In this document: piece after piece, positions 6,010-13,529 of the stretch
Layout of the letters: each line of letters begins with the position of its first letter
Numbering within the stretch: the stretch's first letter is position 1
Assembly (NCBI GenBank): GCA_008933525.1
Contig: WBUV01000025.1
Coordinates: 1 to 15,586, forward strand
Reading direction: 5' to 3'
Length of the DNA: 15,586 bases
Source of the DNA: Bacteroidales bacterium
Lineage (GTDB): Bacteria; Bacteroidota; Bacteroidia; Bacteroidales; Tenuifilaceae
The notes under the pieces: model-generated
Told to the model about the DNA's origin: nothing
Databases searched by the model: none
The model's input: the letters and a program-made list of their open reading frames with translations, nothing else
Position numbers and translations under genes: made by a program

Positions 6010-6082
6010 GGTGCCATAGCTCAGTTGGTAGAGCAAAGGACTGAAAATCCTTGTGTCCCCGGTTCGATTCCTGGTGGCACCA
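6010..6082 (+). tRNA. tRNA-Phe (anticodon GAA)
   Basis: A 73-base cloverleaf: acceptor GGTGCCA (6010-6016) with TGGCACC (6075-6081), discriminator A6082; D arm GCTC/GAGC; anticodon stem AAGGA/TCCTT around CTGAAAA, giving anticodon GAA at 6043-6045; T loop TTCGATT (6063-6069). The 3' CCA is not encoded, so it must be added by the CCA enzyme. The T stem CCCGG/CCTGG has a C-T mismatch at its middle pair (6060 and 6072), which is unusual. All other stems are perfectly paired. It is transcribed alone, between a strong promoter and a strong terminator. Confidence 0.95.
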
Positions 6083-6084
6083 CA

Positions 6085-6110
6085 GCCCTCGAAGAAATTC
6101 GGGGGCTTTT
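6085..6110 (+). terminator. Terminator of the tRNA-Phe gene
   Basis: GCCCTCGAA (6085-6093) pairs with TTCGGGGGC (6098-6106) around a GAAA tetraloop, with one G-T pair, followed by TTTT and then GTTTTG. It begins three bases after the tRNA. Confidence 0.9.
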
Positions 6111-6155
6111 GTTTTGTATAAACCTCATTAATTTGATAGTAAGAAAGATTTTGAA

Positions 6156-6192
6156 TAAAAAAGGTTCATTAACTTATTTAGTAATGAACCTT
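6156..6192 (-). terminator. Terminator of the lipoprotein gene
   Basis: AAGGTTCATTA (6161-6171) and TAATGAACCTT (6182-6192) are perfect 11-bp arms. On the minus strand the stem ends in a run of T, 24 bp past the stop codon of the 6216-6725 gene. Confidence 0.88.
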
Positions 6193-6215
6193 ATTGTTTG
6201 AGTAAGAGGGTGCGT

Positions 6216-6725
6216 TTACTTTCTCAATGTGTCGGACAGTTCTTGTCTAAAGATCAATTTCTCATCCATTATTTGATCGTATGCGTCGGCATTCAGAATA
6301 GTAATAATTCTGAAAAGTGAGTCAAGGAAAAATAGATTCTCATTTTCGAGTATTTCTCCCGCTACTGATTTTGTTTGATACTTATGTATTATGGTATAGC
6401 CAAGGAATTCGCCTTTGTTGGAATTTAAAAGATTTTCGAGGCTATCGATGTTGCTTTTATTGGGGTTTTGTTTCGATTTTTCTTCTTCGATCAGGTTGTA
6501 AAGTTGATAGGTTCTATTGCTTTTTTGGTAACGAGGTGTGAGTTCTCCGTATTCTATTGCTTTATAGCCAGGGTACTCATTTTTTTTGGAAACCATCCAC
6601 TCGTTAATACTTTCGGTAGCTTTTTCTGTGGATGTTTTTTCTTCTTTTTTTGAAGTTTTATTACATGCAACAACAATTGCTATAGATATAGTTGCAATAA
6701 CTAACAGAGAAAAATTCCTTTTCAT
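6216..6725 (-). CDS. Small lipoprotein of unknown function
   Basis: A 169-aa protein with a lipoprotein signal: MKRNFSLL, a hydrophobic stretch (7-20) and the lipobox VVAC, with C21 as the lipidated residue. The following residues are Lys, Ser and Glu rich (22-36), a flexible tether. The rest is mostly helical and charged, with Tyr-rich segments (PGYKAIEYGELTPRYQ, about 53-68) and no recognised domain. The gene is bounded by its own terminator and an upstream gap of about 96 bp that holds the upstream operon's terminator, so it is probably monocistronic. A TAACTTTA stretch upstream is one base off the -7 consensus and may be its promoter. I do not recognise the family. Start is ATG at 6725. 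Confidence 0.85.
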   Translation of the reverse strand: MKRNFSLLVIATISIAIVVACNKTSKKEEKTSTEKATESINEWMVSKKNEYPGYKAIEYGELTPRYQKSNRTYQLYNLIEEEKSKQNPNKSNIDSLENLLNSNKGEFLGYTIIHKYQTKSVAGEILENENLFFLDSLFRIITILNADAYDQIMDEKLIFRQELSDTLRK

Positions 6726-6793
6726 AGCATCGGTAATTTTGTTACATGCTAAAGTTACGAGAAAAAACCAAAAAAACTAAGATAAAAAAATGA

Positions 6794-6817
6794 AAAAGGG
6801 GACCAAAATCCCCTTTT
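6794..6817 (-). terminator. Terminator of the gpmI-DUF3109-dipeptidase operon
   Basis: AAAAGGGG (6794-6801) and CCCCTTTT (6810-6817) are perfect 8-bp arms around an 8-base loop, 5 bp past the dipeptidase stop. The minus-strand T-run extends beyond the stem. Confidence 0.88.
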
Positions 6818-6821
6818 AACA

Positions 6822-8195
6822 CTATTTTTTGCTTAGTTCTGTAAAATGCTTGTAAAATCTTGGAATAACCTCAATTCCATTGAAGAATTGTTCCAGCGGA
6901 TAGTTTTCGTTTGGTGAGTGAATGGCATCGGCCTCCAATCCAAACCCTAGCAATATTGACTTGGTGCCTAGTACTTGTTCAAATGTGCTGATAATTGGAA
7001 TACTACCACCACTGCGGAAAGGAACTGGTTTTTTACCGTAAACTTCCTCTATTGCCTTGCTTGCAGCCATATAGCCAGGGGTATTGGTTGGGGCAACATA
7101 ACCCTGACCTCCGTGGTGTGGCGTAACTTTTACCTTTACATACTTTGGAGCAATGGACTCGAAGTGTTTTTGGAATAGCTCAGCAATTTTATGGTGTTCT
7201 TGGTTTGGAACTAAACGCATAGATATTTTAGCATTTGCTTTTGAAGGCAATACAGTTTTTGCTCCTTCGCCAATGTAACCACTCCAGATTCCATTCACGT
7301 CTAACGTTGGACGAATTCCTGTGCGTTCCATAGTAGTGTAGCCTTTTTCACCCCAAATTTCGTCAATGTCCAATGCCTTTTTGTAATTATCGAGGTTGAA
7401 AGGTGCACGGGCCATATCGGCACGCTCCTCAGGGTTTACATCCATAACATCGTCGTAGAAACCAGGAACGGTTATGCGGCCGTTCTCATCGTGAAGCGAA
7501 GCAATCATTTTTGCCAAGATATTGGCAGGGTTTGCCACCGCACCGCCAAATAAACCTGAGTGTAGGTCGCGGTTTGGTCCAACTACTTCAACCTCTACAT
7601 ACGCTAAACCACGTAATCCTGTAGTGATAGAAGGTATGTCGCGGGCAATCATTCCTGTATCTGAAACTACGATAATGTCTGCTTTAAGCATTTCCTTATT
7701 GTCGGCGCAGAATTTACCAAGGTTGGTAGAGCCAATCTCTTCTTCACCCTCAATCATAAATTTTACGTTGCAAGGAAGCGTGTTGGTTTTTACCATCAAT
7801 TCAAACGCCTTGGCATGCATAAAACCTTGTCCTTTATCGTCGTCGGCACCACGAGCCCAAATTTTACCATCGCGAATTTCTGGCTCAAATGGTTTCGATT
7901 TCCATAGTTCAATTGGGTCAACAGGCATTACATCGTAATGTGCATAAACAAGAACTGTTGGGAGTTTTGGGTCGATAATTTTCTCGCCATAAACAACTGG
8001 ATTTCCAGGAGTTGGCATTACAACTGCATTGTCGGCACCTGCTTTAAGAATTGTTTCCTTCCAGTACTCTGCAGCTCTAACCATATCGTTTTTATGGTCG
8101 GATAGTGAACTGATTGATGGAATGCGCAATAAACCAAAAAGTTCATCCAAGAATCGCTCCTTGTTCGCTTCAACATAAGTTTTAATGTGTTCCAT
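6822..8195 (-). CDS. M20 family dipeptidase (CNDP/PepV-like)
   Basis: A cytosolic two-metal aminoacyl dipeptidase of 457 aa, the usual length for the carnosinase-like (CN) branch. Metal and catalytic residues are all visible: H86 and D88 in AHYDVMPVDP, the bridging D119 in RGADDDKGQ, the base E152 and ligand E153 in EGEEEIGS, D179 in VSDTG, and the final His in the DAIHSPNEN motif near the C-terminus. H212 in RDLHSGLFGG belongs to the lid domain and completes the active site of the partner subunit in the dimer. It probably releases amino acids from dipeptides. Its exact specificity is not readable from sequence. It is the third gene of a tight operon, 18 bp after the DUF3109 gene, and is followed by a clear terminator. 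Start is ATG at 8195. Confidence 0.95.
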   Translation of the reverse strand: MEHIKTYVEANKERFLDELFGLLRIPSISSLSDHKNDMVRAAEYWKETILKAGADNAVVMPTPGNPVVYGEKIIDPKLPTVLVYAHYDVMPVDPIELWKSKPFEPEIRDGKIWARGADDDKGQGFMHAKAFELMVKTNTLPCNVKFMIEGEEEIGSTNLGKFCADNKEMLKADIIVVSDTGMIARDIPSITTGLRGLAYVEVEVVGPNRDLHSGLFGGAVANPANILAKMIASLHDENGRITVPGFYDDVMDVNPEERADMARAPFNLDNYKKALDIDEIWGEKGYTTMERTGIRPTLDVNGIWSGYIGEGAKTVLPSKANAKISMRLVPNQEHHKIAELFQKHFESIAPKYVKVKVTPHHGGQGYVAPTNTPGYMAASKAIEEVYGKKPVPFRSGGSIPIISTFEQVLGTKSILLGFGLEADAIHSPNENYPLEQFFNGIEVIPRFYKHFTELSKK

Positions 8196-8213
8196 AGCTA
8201 TTTAGATTTGTTT

Positions 8214-8795
8214 TTATTCTGATTTTTGTGAAGATAGTAATTTTTCTGCATCCTCCAATTGCTCGTAGAACTCAGCTCCGTATGCTCTAATTATTGCATC
8301 TTTTAGAAATTTACATACGGGCAAACCATTATTTTCTCCTAATTTACGGGCAGGAGCGCAAACATCCCACATATCGTAGTTGAGTGCAGTAAATGTTTCG
8401 TAATCCTTAACACGGATAGGGTAGAGGTGGCAGGAAATTGGCTTACGAAAATCGACCTTTTTATCGAACCATGCCTTCTCAATGGCACAAATTGCAATCC
8501 CATCCTGAAACACAACGTAAGCGCACTCCTTTCCATCAACCAGCGGGGTAACCAAATCGCCATCGGTGTCGGTTACCGATGTTCCTTGCTTCTCTACTGC
8601 TTCAATGCCTGCTTTTACCATGTAAGGTTTTACTTTTGGGAGTATTTCCTCCAGTATTATGGCCTCTTCGGCCGATAAAGGAGCCCCAGATGAACCATGA
8701 ACACAGCAAAGTCCCTTGCATTGCACAATATCGCAGCAGAATTTTTTTTTGATAATTTCGCTGCTAATAACTTTATCGTCAATTTGAATCATCAT
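8214..8795 (-). CDS. Cys-rich DUF3109 family protein
   Basis: A 193-aa cytoplasmic protein with ten cysteines. The N-terminal cluster is C20-C21-x4-C26-x3-C30-C31. Further conserved cysteines are at 91, 103, 122, 146 and 161, including the stretch from C103 AIEKA to KPISCHLYPIR (118-128). The pattern resembles the CxxCxxxCC Fe-S or zinc proteins of the YkgJ type, and the family is usually annotated as DUF3109. A metal cluster is likely, but its biochemical role is unknown. It lies 12 bp downstream of gpmI and 18 bp upstream of the dipeptidase gene, so all three are cotranscribed. The start is ATG at 8795; a second ATG codon follows directly (MMIQ). Confidence 0.9.
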   Translation of the reverse strand: MMIQIDDKVISSEIIKKKFCCDIVQCKGLCCVHGSSGAPLSAEEAIILEEILPKVKPYMVKAGIEAVEKQGTSVTDTDGDLVTPLVDGKECAYVVFQDGIAICAIEKAWFDKKVDFRKPISCHLYPIRVKDYETFTALNYDMWDVCAPARKLGENNGLPVCKFLKDAIIRAYGAEFYEQLEDAEKLLSSQKSE

Positions 8796-8807
8796 CTGCG
8801 TTGAGTA

Positions 8808-10331
8808 TTACTTGCAGAGTACTTTTCCTTCCATTTCCGATGGAATTGGTAATCCCATAATTGAAAGAACGGTTGGAGCAACATCGGCAAGAATTCCTTT
8901 TTCAACACTCTTGTACTTATCCGATACCAGGATTATTGGTACAGGATTCAAGGAGTGAGCAGTATTTGGTGTTCCATCATCATTCAATGCGTAATCGGCA
9001 TTACCGTGGTCGGCAATGATAATAACCTCATAGCCATTTGCTTTTGCTGCTTCAACAACCTCGCTAACGCACTGGTCAACTGCCTGAATAGCTTTTTGGA
9101 TTGCACTGTAAATGCCGGTGTGGCCAACCATATCGCCATTGGCAAAGTTAAGGCAGATAAAGTCGTGAGTTTTTTTGTTGAGTTCTCCCACAATGGCATC
9201 CTTTACAAGGAATGCGCTCATTTCGGGTTGTAAATCGTATGTTGCAACCTTTGGCGATGGAATAAGAATACGGCTTTCGCCATTGAATTCCTGTTCACGA
9301 CCACCAGAGAAAAAGAACGTTACGTGTGCGTACTTTTCTGTTTCGGCAATTCGGAGTTGCTTTAGTCCTTTGCTGGATACAACCTCGCCCAAAGTATTTG
9401 TAAGATTATCCTTCTCGTAAATAACGTTTACTTTCTTGAAAGTATCATCGTAGCGGGTCATTGTAACGTAATGCAATGGCATTGTTTTCATGCCAAACTC
9501 AGGCATATCTTTTTGAGTTAGCGCAATGGTGATTTCGCGTAAGCGGTCGGTGCGGAAGTTGAAACAAATAACCACATCACCCTCTTTAATCAAACCAACA
9601 GGGTTACCTTGACTATCAACCTTAATAATTGGCTTGATAAATTCATCGGTTACACCTTCCTTGTACGATTCTTCAATGGATTTTACGATATCTGTTGAAG
9701 GTTTACCCTTACCGTGAACAAGCAAATCGTATCCTTCCTTAACTCGTTCCCAGCGCTTATCGCGGTCCATGGTGTAGTAGCGACCAATCAGGGAGGCAAT
9801 AGTTCCATTGCTTTTCTTGAGATGATTCTCCAGTTCACGAACAAAACCTAATCCGCTCTGAGGGTCAGTATCTCTACCATCGGTTAGTGTGTGAATGAAA
9901 ACCTTGTTTAAACCAAAATCCTTGGTAATATCGCAAAGGCTGTAAAGGTGCTTATCGAGCGAGTGTACGCCACCATCGGAAACTAGTCCAAGGAAGTGAA
10001 CAGCTACGTTTTTCTCCTTAGCGTATTTTAGAGCATCAACCAAAACAGGCATTTTGCTCAGCTGATTTTCCTTGATATCCTTGTTTATACGAACCAAATC
10101 CTGATATACAACTCTACCTGCACCAATGTTTAGGTGTCCAACCTCAGAGTTTCCCATTTGTCCATCGGGTAAACCAACGTGCTCGCCGCAAGTTAAGAGT
10201 TGTGAATTGGGATATTTTTTTGTTAAACCATCGATGTAAGGTGTTGATGTGCTGAAAATAACATCCGATTTATCGTGGCTTCCAATTCCCCAACCATCCA
10301 AAATCATTAAAAGTACTTTGTTGTTTGCCAT
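8808..10331 (-). CDS. gpmI: 2,3-bisphosphoglycerate-independent phosphoglycerate mutase
   Basis: A glycolytic enzyme that interconverts 3-phosphoglycerate and 2-phosphoglycerate through a phosphoserine intermediate, using two Mn2+ ions. The length of 507 aa is standard. Catalytic residues match the known enzyme: D12 in LDGWGIG, the phosphorylated S62 in [10 protein letters not shown]123, D151-R153-D154 in DGRDTDP, R184 and R190, R260 and R263, K333, D400 and H404 in NGDMVGH, D441-H442 in ADHGNAD, and H459. It is first in the operon with DUF3109 and the dipeptidase. Its start is ATG at 10331, with a promoter -7 box at 10401-10408 and an adjoining palindrome. Nothing is missing or unusual in the enzyme. 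Confidence 0.98.
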   Translation of the reverse strand: MANNKVLLMILDGWGIGSHDKSDVIFSTSTPYIDGLTKKYPNSQLLTCGEHVGLPDGQMGNSEVGHLNIGAGRVVYQDLVRINKDIKENQLSKMPVLVDALKYAKEKNVAVHFLGLVSDGGVHSLDKHLYSLCDITKDFGLNKVFIHTLTDGRDTDPQSGLGFVRELENHLKKSNGTIASLIGRYYTMDRDKRWERVKEGYDLLVHGKGKPSTDIVKSIEESYKEGVTDEFIKPIIKVDSQGNPVGLIKEGDVVICFNFRTDRLREITIALTQKDMPEFGMKTMPLHYVTMTRYDDTFKKVNVIYEKDNLTNTLGEVVSSKGLKQLRIAETEKYAHVTFFFSGGREQEFNGESRILIPSPKVATYDLQPEMSAFLVKDAIVGELNKKTHDFICLNFANGDMVGHTGIYSAIQKAIQAVDQCVSEVVEAAKANGYEVIIIADHGNADYALNDDGTPNTAHSLNPVPIILVSDKYKSVEKGILADVAPTVLSIMGLPIPSEMEGKVLCK

Positions 10332-10387
10332 ATTAAAATCTAATTTATAGTCTAAAATATATAAACATTGCTACGGTATCCTATGTT

Positions 10388-10400
10388 CAGACATAGTCTG
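10388..10400. promoter_or_regulatory. Inverted repeat CAGAC-ATA-GTCTG next to the gpmI -7 box
   Basis: CAGAC (10388-10392) and GTCTG (10396-10400) form a perfect inverted repeat with a 3-bp spacer. It directly abuts the gpmI -7 element and spans the predicted start site. The core AGAC-N3-GTCT is the same as in the ECF promoter palindrome at 2006-2022. A related TAGTCTAAA is found at 10348-10356 in the leader. It may be an operator. Confidence 0.35.
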
Positions 10401-10408
10401 CAAAGTTA
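10401..10408 (-). promoter_or_regulatory. -7 element of the gpmI operon promoter
   Basis: On the minus strand TAACTTTG is an exact TAnnTTTG match, which places the start near 10395 and a leader of about 63 bases before the ATG. The -33 element is not clear. The divergent 283-bp gap to the regulator gene at 10615 holds this promoter and presumably that of the regulator, for which only weak -7-like matches are seen. Confidence 0.5.
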
Positions 10409-10614
10409 CTTATTTTTCAGTAAAGATTTATTTGTAGAATTTGTATTAACGAATAGTAATGAAGGTACGTTTTTCAGTATATATAATTGCCTTAGAGTTT
10501 ATTTTAATATGTAAACTTCTTTGTTGCGGATTTTAGGTAGGATGTTAATACCGTGTAAATTTTCAATTTTCGAAGATAATCAGTAAATTTCCAAGCATTA
10601 ACTTTTTTTGGATT

Positions 10615-13521
10615 ATGAATGGTTTGAATATTAGATATTTTCTATCTTTTGTTTTACTACTGTTATCTCATTTAGGGTTCTCACAGTCAAATATTGTAGG
10701 GTTACCTTTAATGAGGCACTTTTACAAGTCTAGCTATAATGCTGGAACTCAAAACTGGTCCATTAGTCAGGATAGTAAAGGGTTATTGTACTTTGCAAAT
10801 AATAATGGAGTATTACGTTACGATGGGACAAATTGGAAAAGTTTTCCTATACCAGATAATAAGTTAGTTCGGTCAGTGCTATGTGTGAACGACACCATTT
10901 TCGTTGGTTCTTTTGAGGAGTTTGGTTTTTTAGTTCCCGACACAAAGAATGATTTGAGATACACGTCTCTTGCTACCCAATTAGGAAGAACTATTAAAGG
11001 ATTAGATGAGATATGGCGCATATTTAGAATTGGCGATTCAACACTATTTCAAAGTTTTACACATATTGTAGTTTATAAAGCTGGACGGGTAATTACTTAC
11101 CAAACCCCTGAGCCACTTCAGTTTTCCTTTACCATTGGCTCAAAGTATTATGTTCAGGGCAAGAATGGTAATATATATGAATTTATAAATGGAACATTCA
11201 TCAGATTTGACGATGGAGGAGTATTCAGAGGAAGGCAAATATGGGCATCGCTTAGTATAAACGATAAAACAATACTCGCAACCCTAAACAATGGGGTTTG
11301 GGTTTATGATAATGTAAGGTTAAGTCCTTGGAAGGGATTAACAAACGATTTCTTAACTAAAAATCAGATTTTTTCAGCAGCGAAGGTTCAGGATAATCTT
11401 GTTGCATTTGGAACTATTCAGGATGGATTGATTATTACCGATGAGTTCGGTAACCTAATTCAGCATATCAATAAGAGTAAAGGTTTACAGAATAACACTG
11501 TACTTAGCACCTTTCTTGATAAAGATAAGAATTTATGGTTGGGCTTAGACAATGGAATAGACTACTTGGAACTAAACTCATCTATATCAAATCTTGGGGA
11601 GGGTTTAGGATTGCTTGGAGCTGTTTATACATCAACTGTGTATAATTCAAATCTATACGTTGGAACAAATCAGGGTGTTTATAAGACACAATGGCCAATT
11701 GAGCCTAGTTTGAACAGTTCTTCGATATTTTCGAGGGTTGATAACACTAAAGGTCAAGTATGGAGCCTAGAGGTTCTTGATGGCAAGTTATACTGTGGGC
11801 ATAATTTCGGAACACTTTTAATTGACGAAAGCGCTCGAGTTATTTCGGAGGAGGAGGGTTCGTGGATATTCCTTAAGTTGCGTAATCAACACTCAAAAAT
11901 GATTGTTGGTAAATACAATGGTATGCACCTCTATCAGCTAAATAATGGGACCTGGAACTATTTCCAAAAGGTTAGGGGCTTTAATGAATCGTCAAGAAAG
12001 ATTGTTGAGGATGAGAATGAAAATATTTGGATGGCGCATGGATACAAAGGGATTTTCAAAATTAAATTAAATGAATCCAAGGATAGTGTAGTTCACTCTT
12101 ATTTATACGATACATCCAAAGGATTTCCGAATAAAAATGGAATTAATGTTGAGAAAATTCGCAATCAAATAATCTTTATTACAAACCAAGGCATTTATAG
12201 GTATAATGCTCTTACGGACAGAATGGAGCCTTACGGTGAGTTAAATATAATTATTGGTGACACATTGAGCATCCGAAGTATGGTTGAAGATAAAAGCGGA
12301 AATATTTGGATTCATAAGAATAATGGTGTTAAAGTACTCGTGAGAAATTCTGAAGGTAATAGTGAACTCCTTTCCACTCCTTTGGCTCGATTTAGTAACA
12401 GCTTTGTAAATTCCTACGAAAACATATACATCCATAATGAATCAAATGTATTTATTGGAACAGAGAACGGATTAGTTCGATTTGATTTTTCTAAATCTAA
12501 AAACGATACAGTTGATTTTAGATGTTTCATAAAGGAGATAACAACATTAACTCCTACGGAGAGTATTCGGTATTTAAACTATATAAGCAAAAATAAGCAT
12601 TCATTAAAACTGAAACATAAGGAGAACTCTGTTAGAATAACATACTCAAGCCCACTTTATTCTGATAATAATGTCACATATAGTTACATTTTAGATGGGT
12701 ATGACAGTAAGTGGTCCGAGTGGACAAGCGATAACTATAAAGAATACACTAATTTATCATCGGGGAATTATTCCTTCAGGGTAAAAGCCAAAAACATTAA
12801 AAATGAGATAAGCGATGAAGCGAGTTACTCCATTTCGATAGGCTATCCATGGTATTTAAAACCATTGGCATGGTTGATTTACCTTATTTTGTTTGCAGGA
12901 TTAGTTTGGTTGGTAAGAAGGATTGTTAAAATTAAAATTGCCAAAGCAACACTTAAGATAAAGGAACAACAACGCTTAGAGTTAAAGATTAAAGAGGAGG
13001 AGTATAAGCGCGAAGTCCTTGAAGCTGAGCGTGAAATTATCCGATTGCGGAACGAAAATCTTCAGGTTGAAGTTGACAGAAGGAAAATAGATTTAGAACA
13101 TAAAAACCGAGAGATTGCGAGTATTGCGTTGCACATTACTCATAAGAACGAGATACTTAATAAGTTAAAAATCAAGTTAGAGAACGTTTCCAAAAATAAC
13201 CCTTCTTCGCAAAAGGAACTGGAGGATTTAATAAAAACAATCAATTCCGATTTAAAGATGGATAATGATTGGCAGCGATTTGAACTCCATTTCGACGAGG
13301 TTCACGGAGATTTTATTAAAAGATTGAAGGAGCGGTACTCAAAGCTTTCGCCCAGTGAATTAAGGCTATGTGCATACCTTCGATTAAACATGTCGACGAA
13401 GGATATTGCCCAAATATTAAATATTAGCGTAAGGGGAGTGGAGATTAGCCGTTATAGGCTCAGAAAGAAGTTGGAGATTGAAAGCGATACGAATTTGATT
13501 GACTTTATGATGAACCTCTAG
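10615..13521 (+). CDS. Membrane-bound Reg_prop/Y_Y_Y sensor with LuxR-type HTH
   Basis: A 968-aa one-component signal transducer. Residues 1-23 are a signal peptide (FLSFVLLLLSHLGFSQ). About 45-630 are beta-propeller repeats of the Reg_prop type, seen as recurring D-x-x-GNIWIG-x-x-x-G-like blocks such as DKDKNLWLGLDNG (302-314) and DKSGNIWIHKNNG (559-571). About 670-742 form a Y_Y_Y domain, with SPLYSDNNVTYSYILDG. A single membrane helix lies at 750-768, then a long coiled coil (775-870), then a LuxR/GerE-like helix-turn-helix (905-965: LSPSELRLCAYLRLNMSTKDIAQILNI). There is no histidine kinase, receiver or phosphoacceptor domain, so periplasmic ligand binding probably passes straight to cytoplasmic DNA binding. 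It sits tail-to-tail, 8 bp from the GH16 gene, so it likely senses glucan fragments. The coiled coil suggests dimer control. Start is ATG at 10615. Confidence 0.93.
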   Translation: MNGLNIRYFLSFVLLLLSHLGFSQSNIVGLPLMRHFYKSSYNAGTQNWSISQDSKGLLYFANNNGVLRYDGTNWKSFPIPDNKLVRSVLCVNDTIFVGSFEEFGFLVPDTKNDLRYTSLATQLGRTIKGLDEIWRIFRIGDSTLFQSFTHIVVYKAGRVITYQTPEPLQFSFTIGSKYYVQGKNGNIYEFINGTFIRFDDGGVFRGRQIWASLSINDKTILATLNNGVWVYDNVRLSPWKGLTNDFLTKNQIFSAAKVQDNLVAFGTIQDGLIITDEFGNLIQHINKSKGLQNNTVLSTFLDKDKNLWLGLDNGIDYLELNSSISNLGEGLGLLGAVYTSTVYNSNLYVGTNQGVYKTQWPIEPSLNSSSIFSRVDNTKGQVWSLEVLDGKLYCGHNFGTLLIDESARVISEEEGSWIFLKLRNQHSKMIVGKYNGMHLYQLNNGTWNYFQKVRGFNESSRKIVEDENENIWMAHGYKGIFKIKLNESKDSVVHSYLYDTSKGFPNKNGINVEKIRNQIIFITNQGIYRYNALTDRMEPYGELNIIIGDTLSIRSMVEDKSGNIWIHKNNGVKVLVRNSEGNSELLSTPLARFSNSFVNSYENIYIHNESNVFIGTENGLVRFDFSKSKNDTVDFRCFIKEITTLTPTESIRYLNYISKNKHSLKLKHKENSVRITYSSPLYSDNNVTYSYILDGYDSKWSEWTSDNYKEYTNLSSGNYSFRVKAKNIKNEISDEASYSISIGYPWYLKPLAWLIYLILFAGLVWLVRRIVKIKIAKATLKIKEQQRLELKIKEEEYKREVLEAEREIIRLRNENLQVEVDRRKIDLEHKNREIASIALHITHKNEILNKLKIKLENVSKNNPSSQKELEDLIKTINSDLKMDNDWQRFELHFDEVHGDFIKRLKERYSKLSPSELRLCAYLRLNMSTKDIAQILNISVRGVEISRYRLRKKLEIESDTNLIDFMMNL

Positions 13522-13529
13522 TTTCGGTT

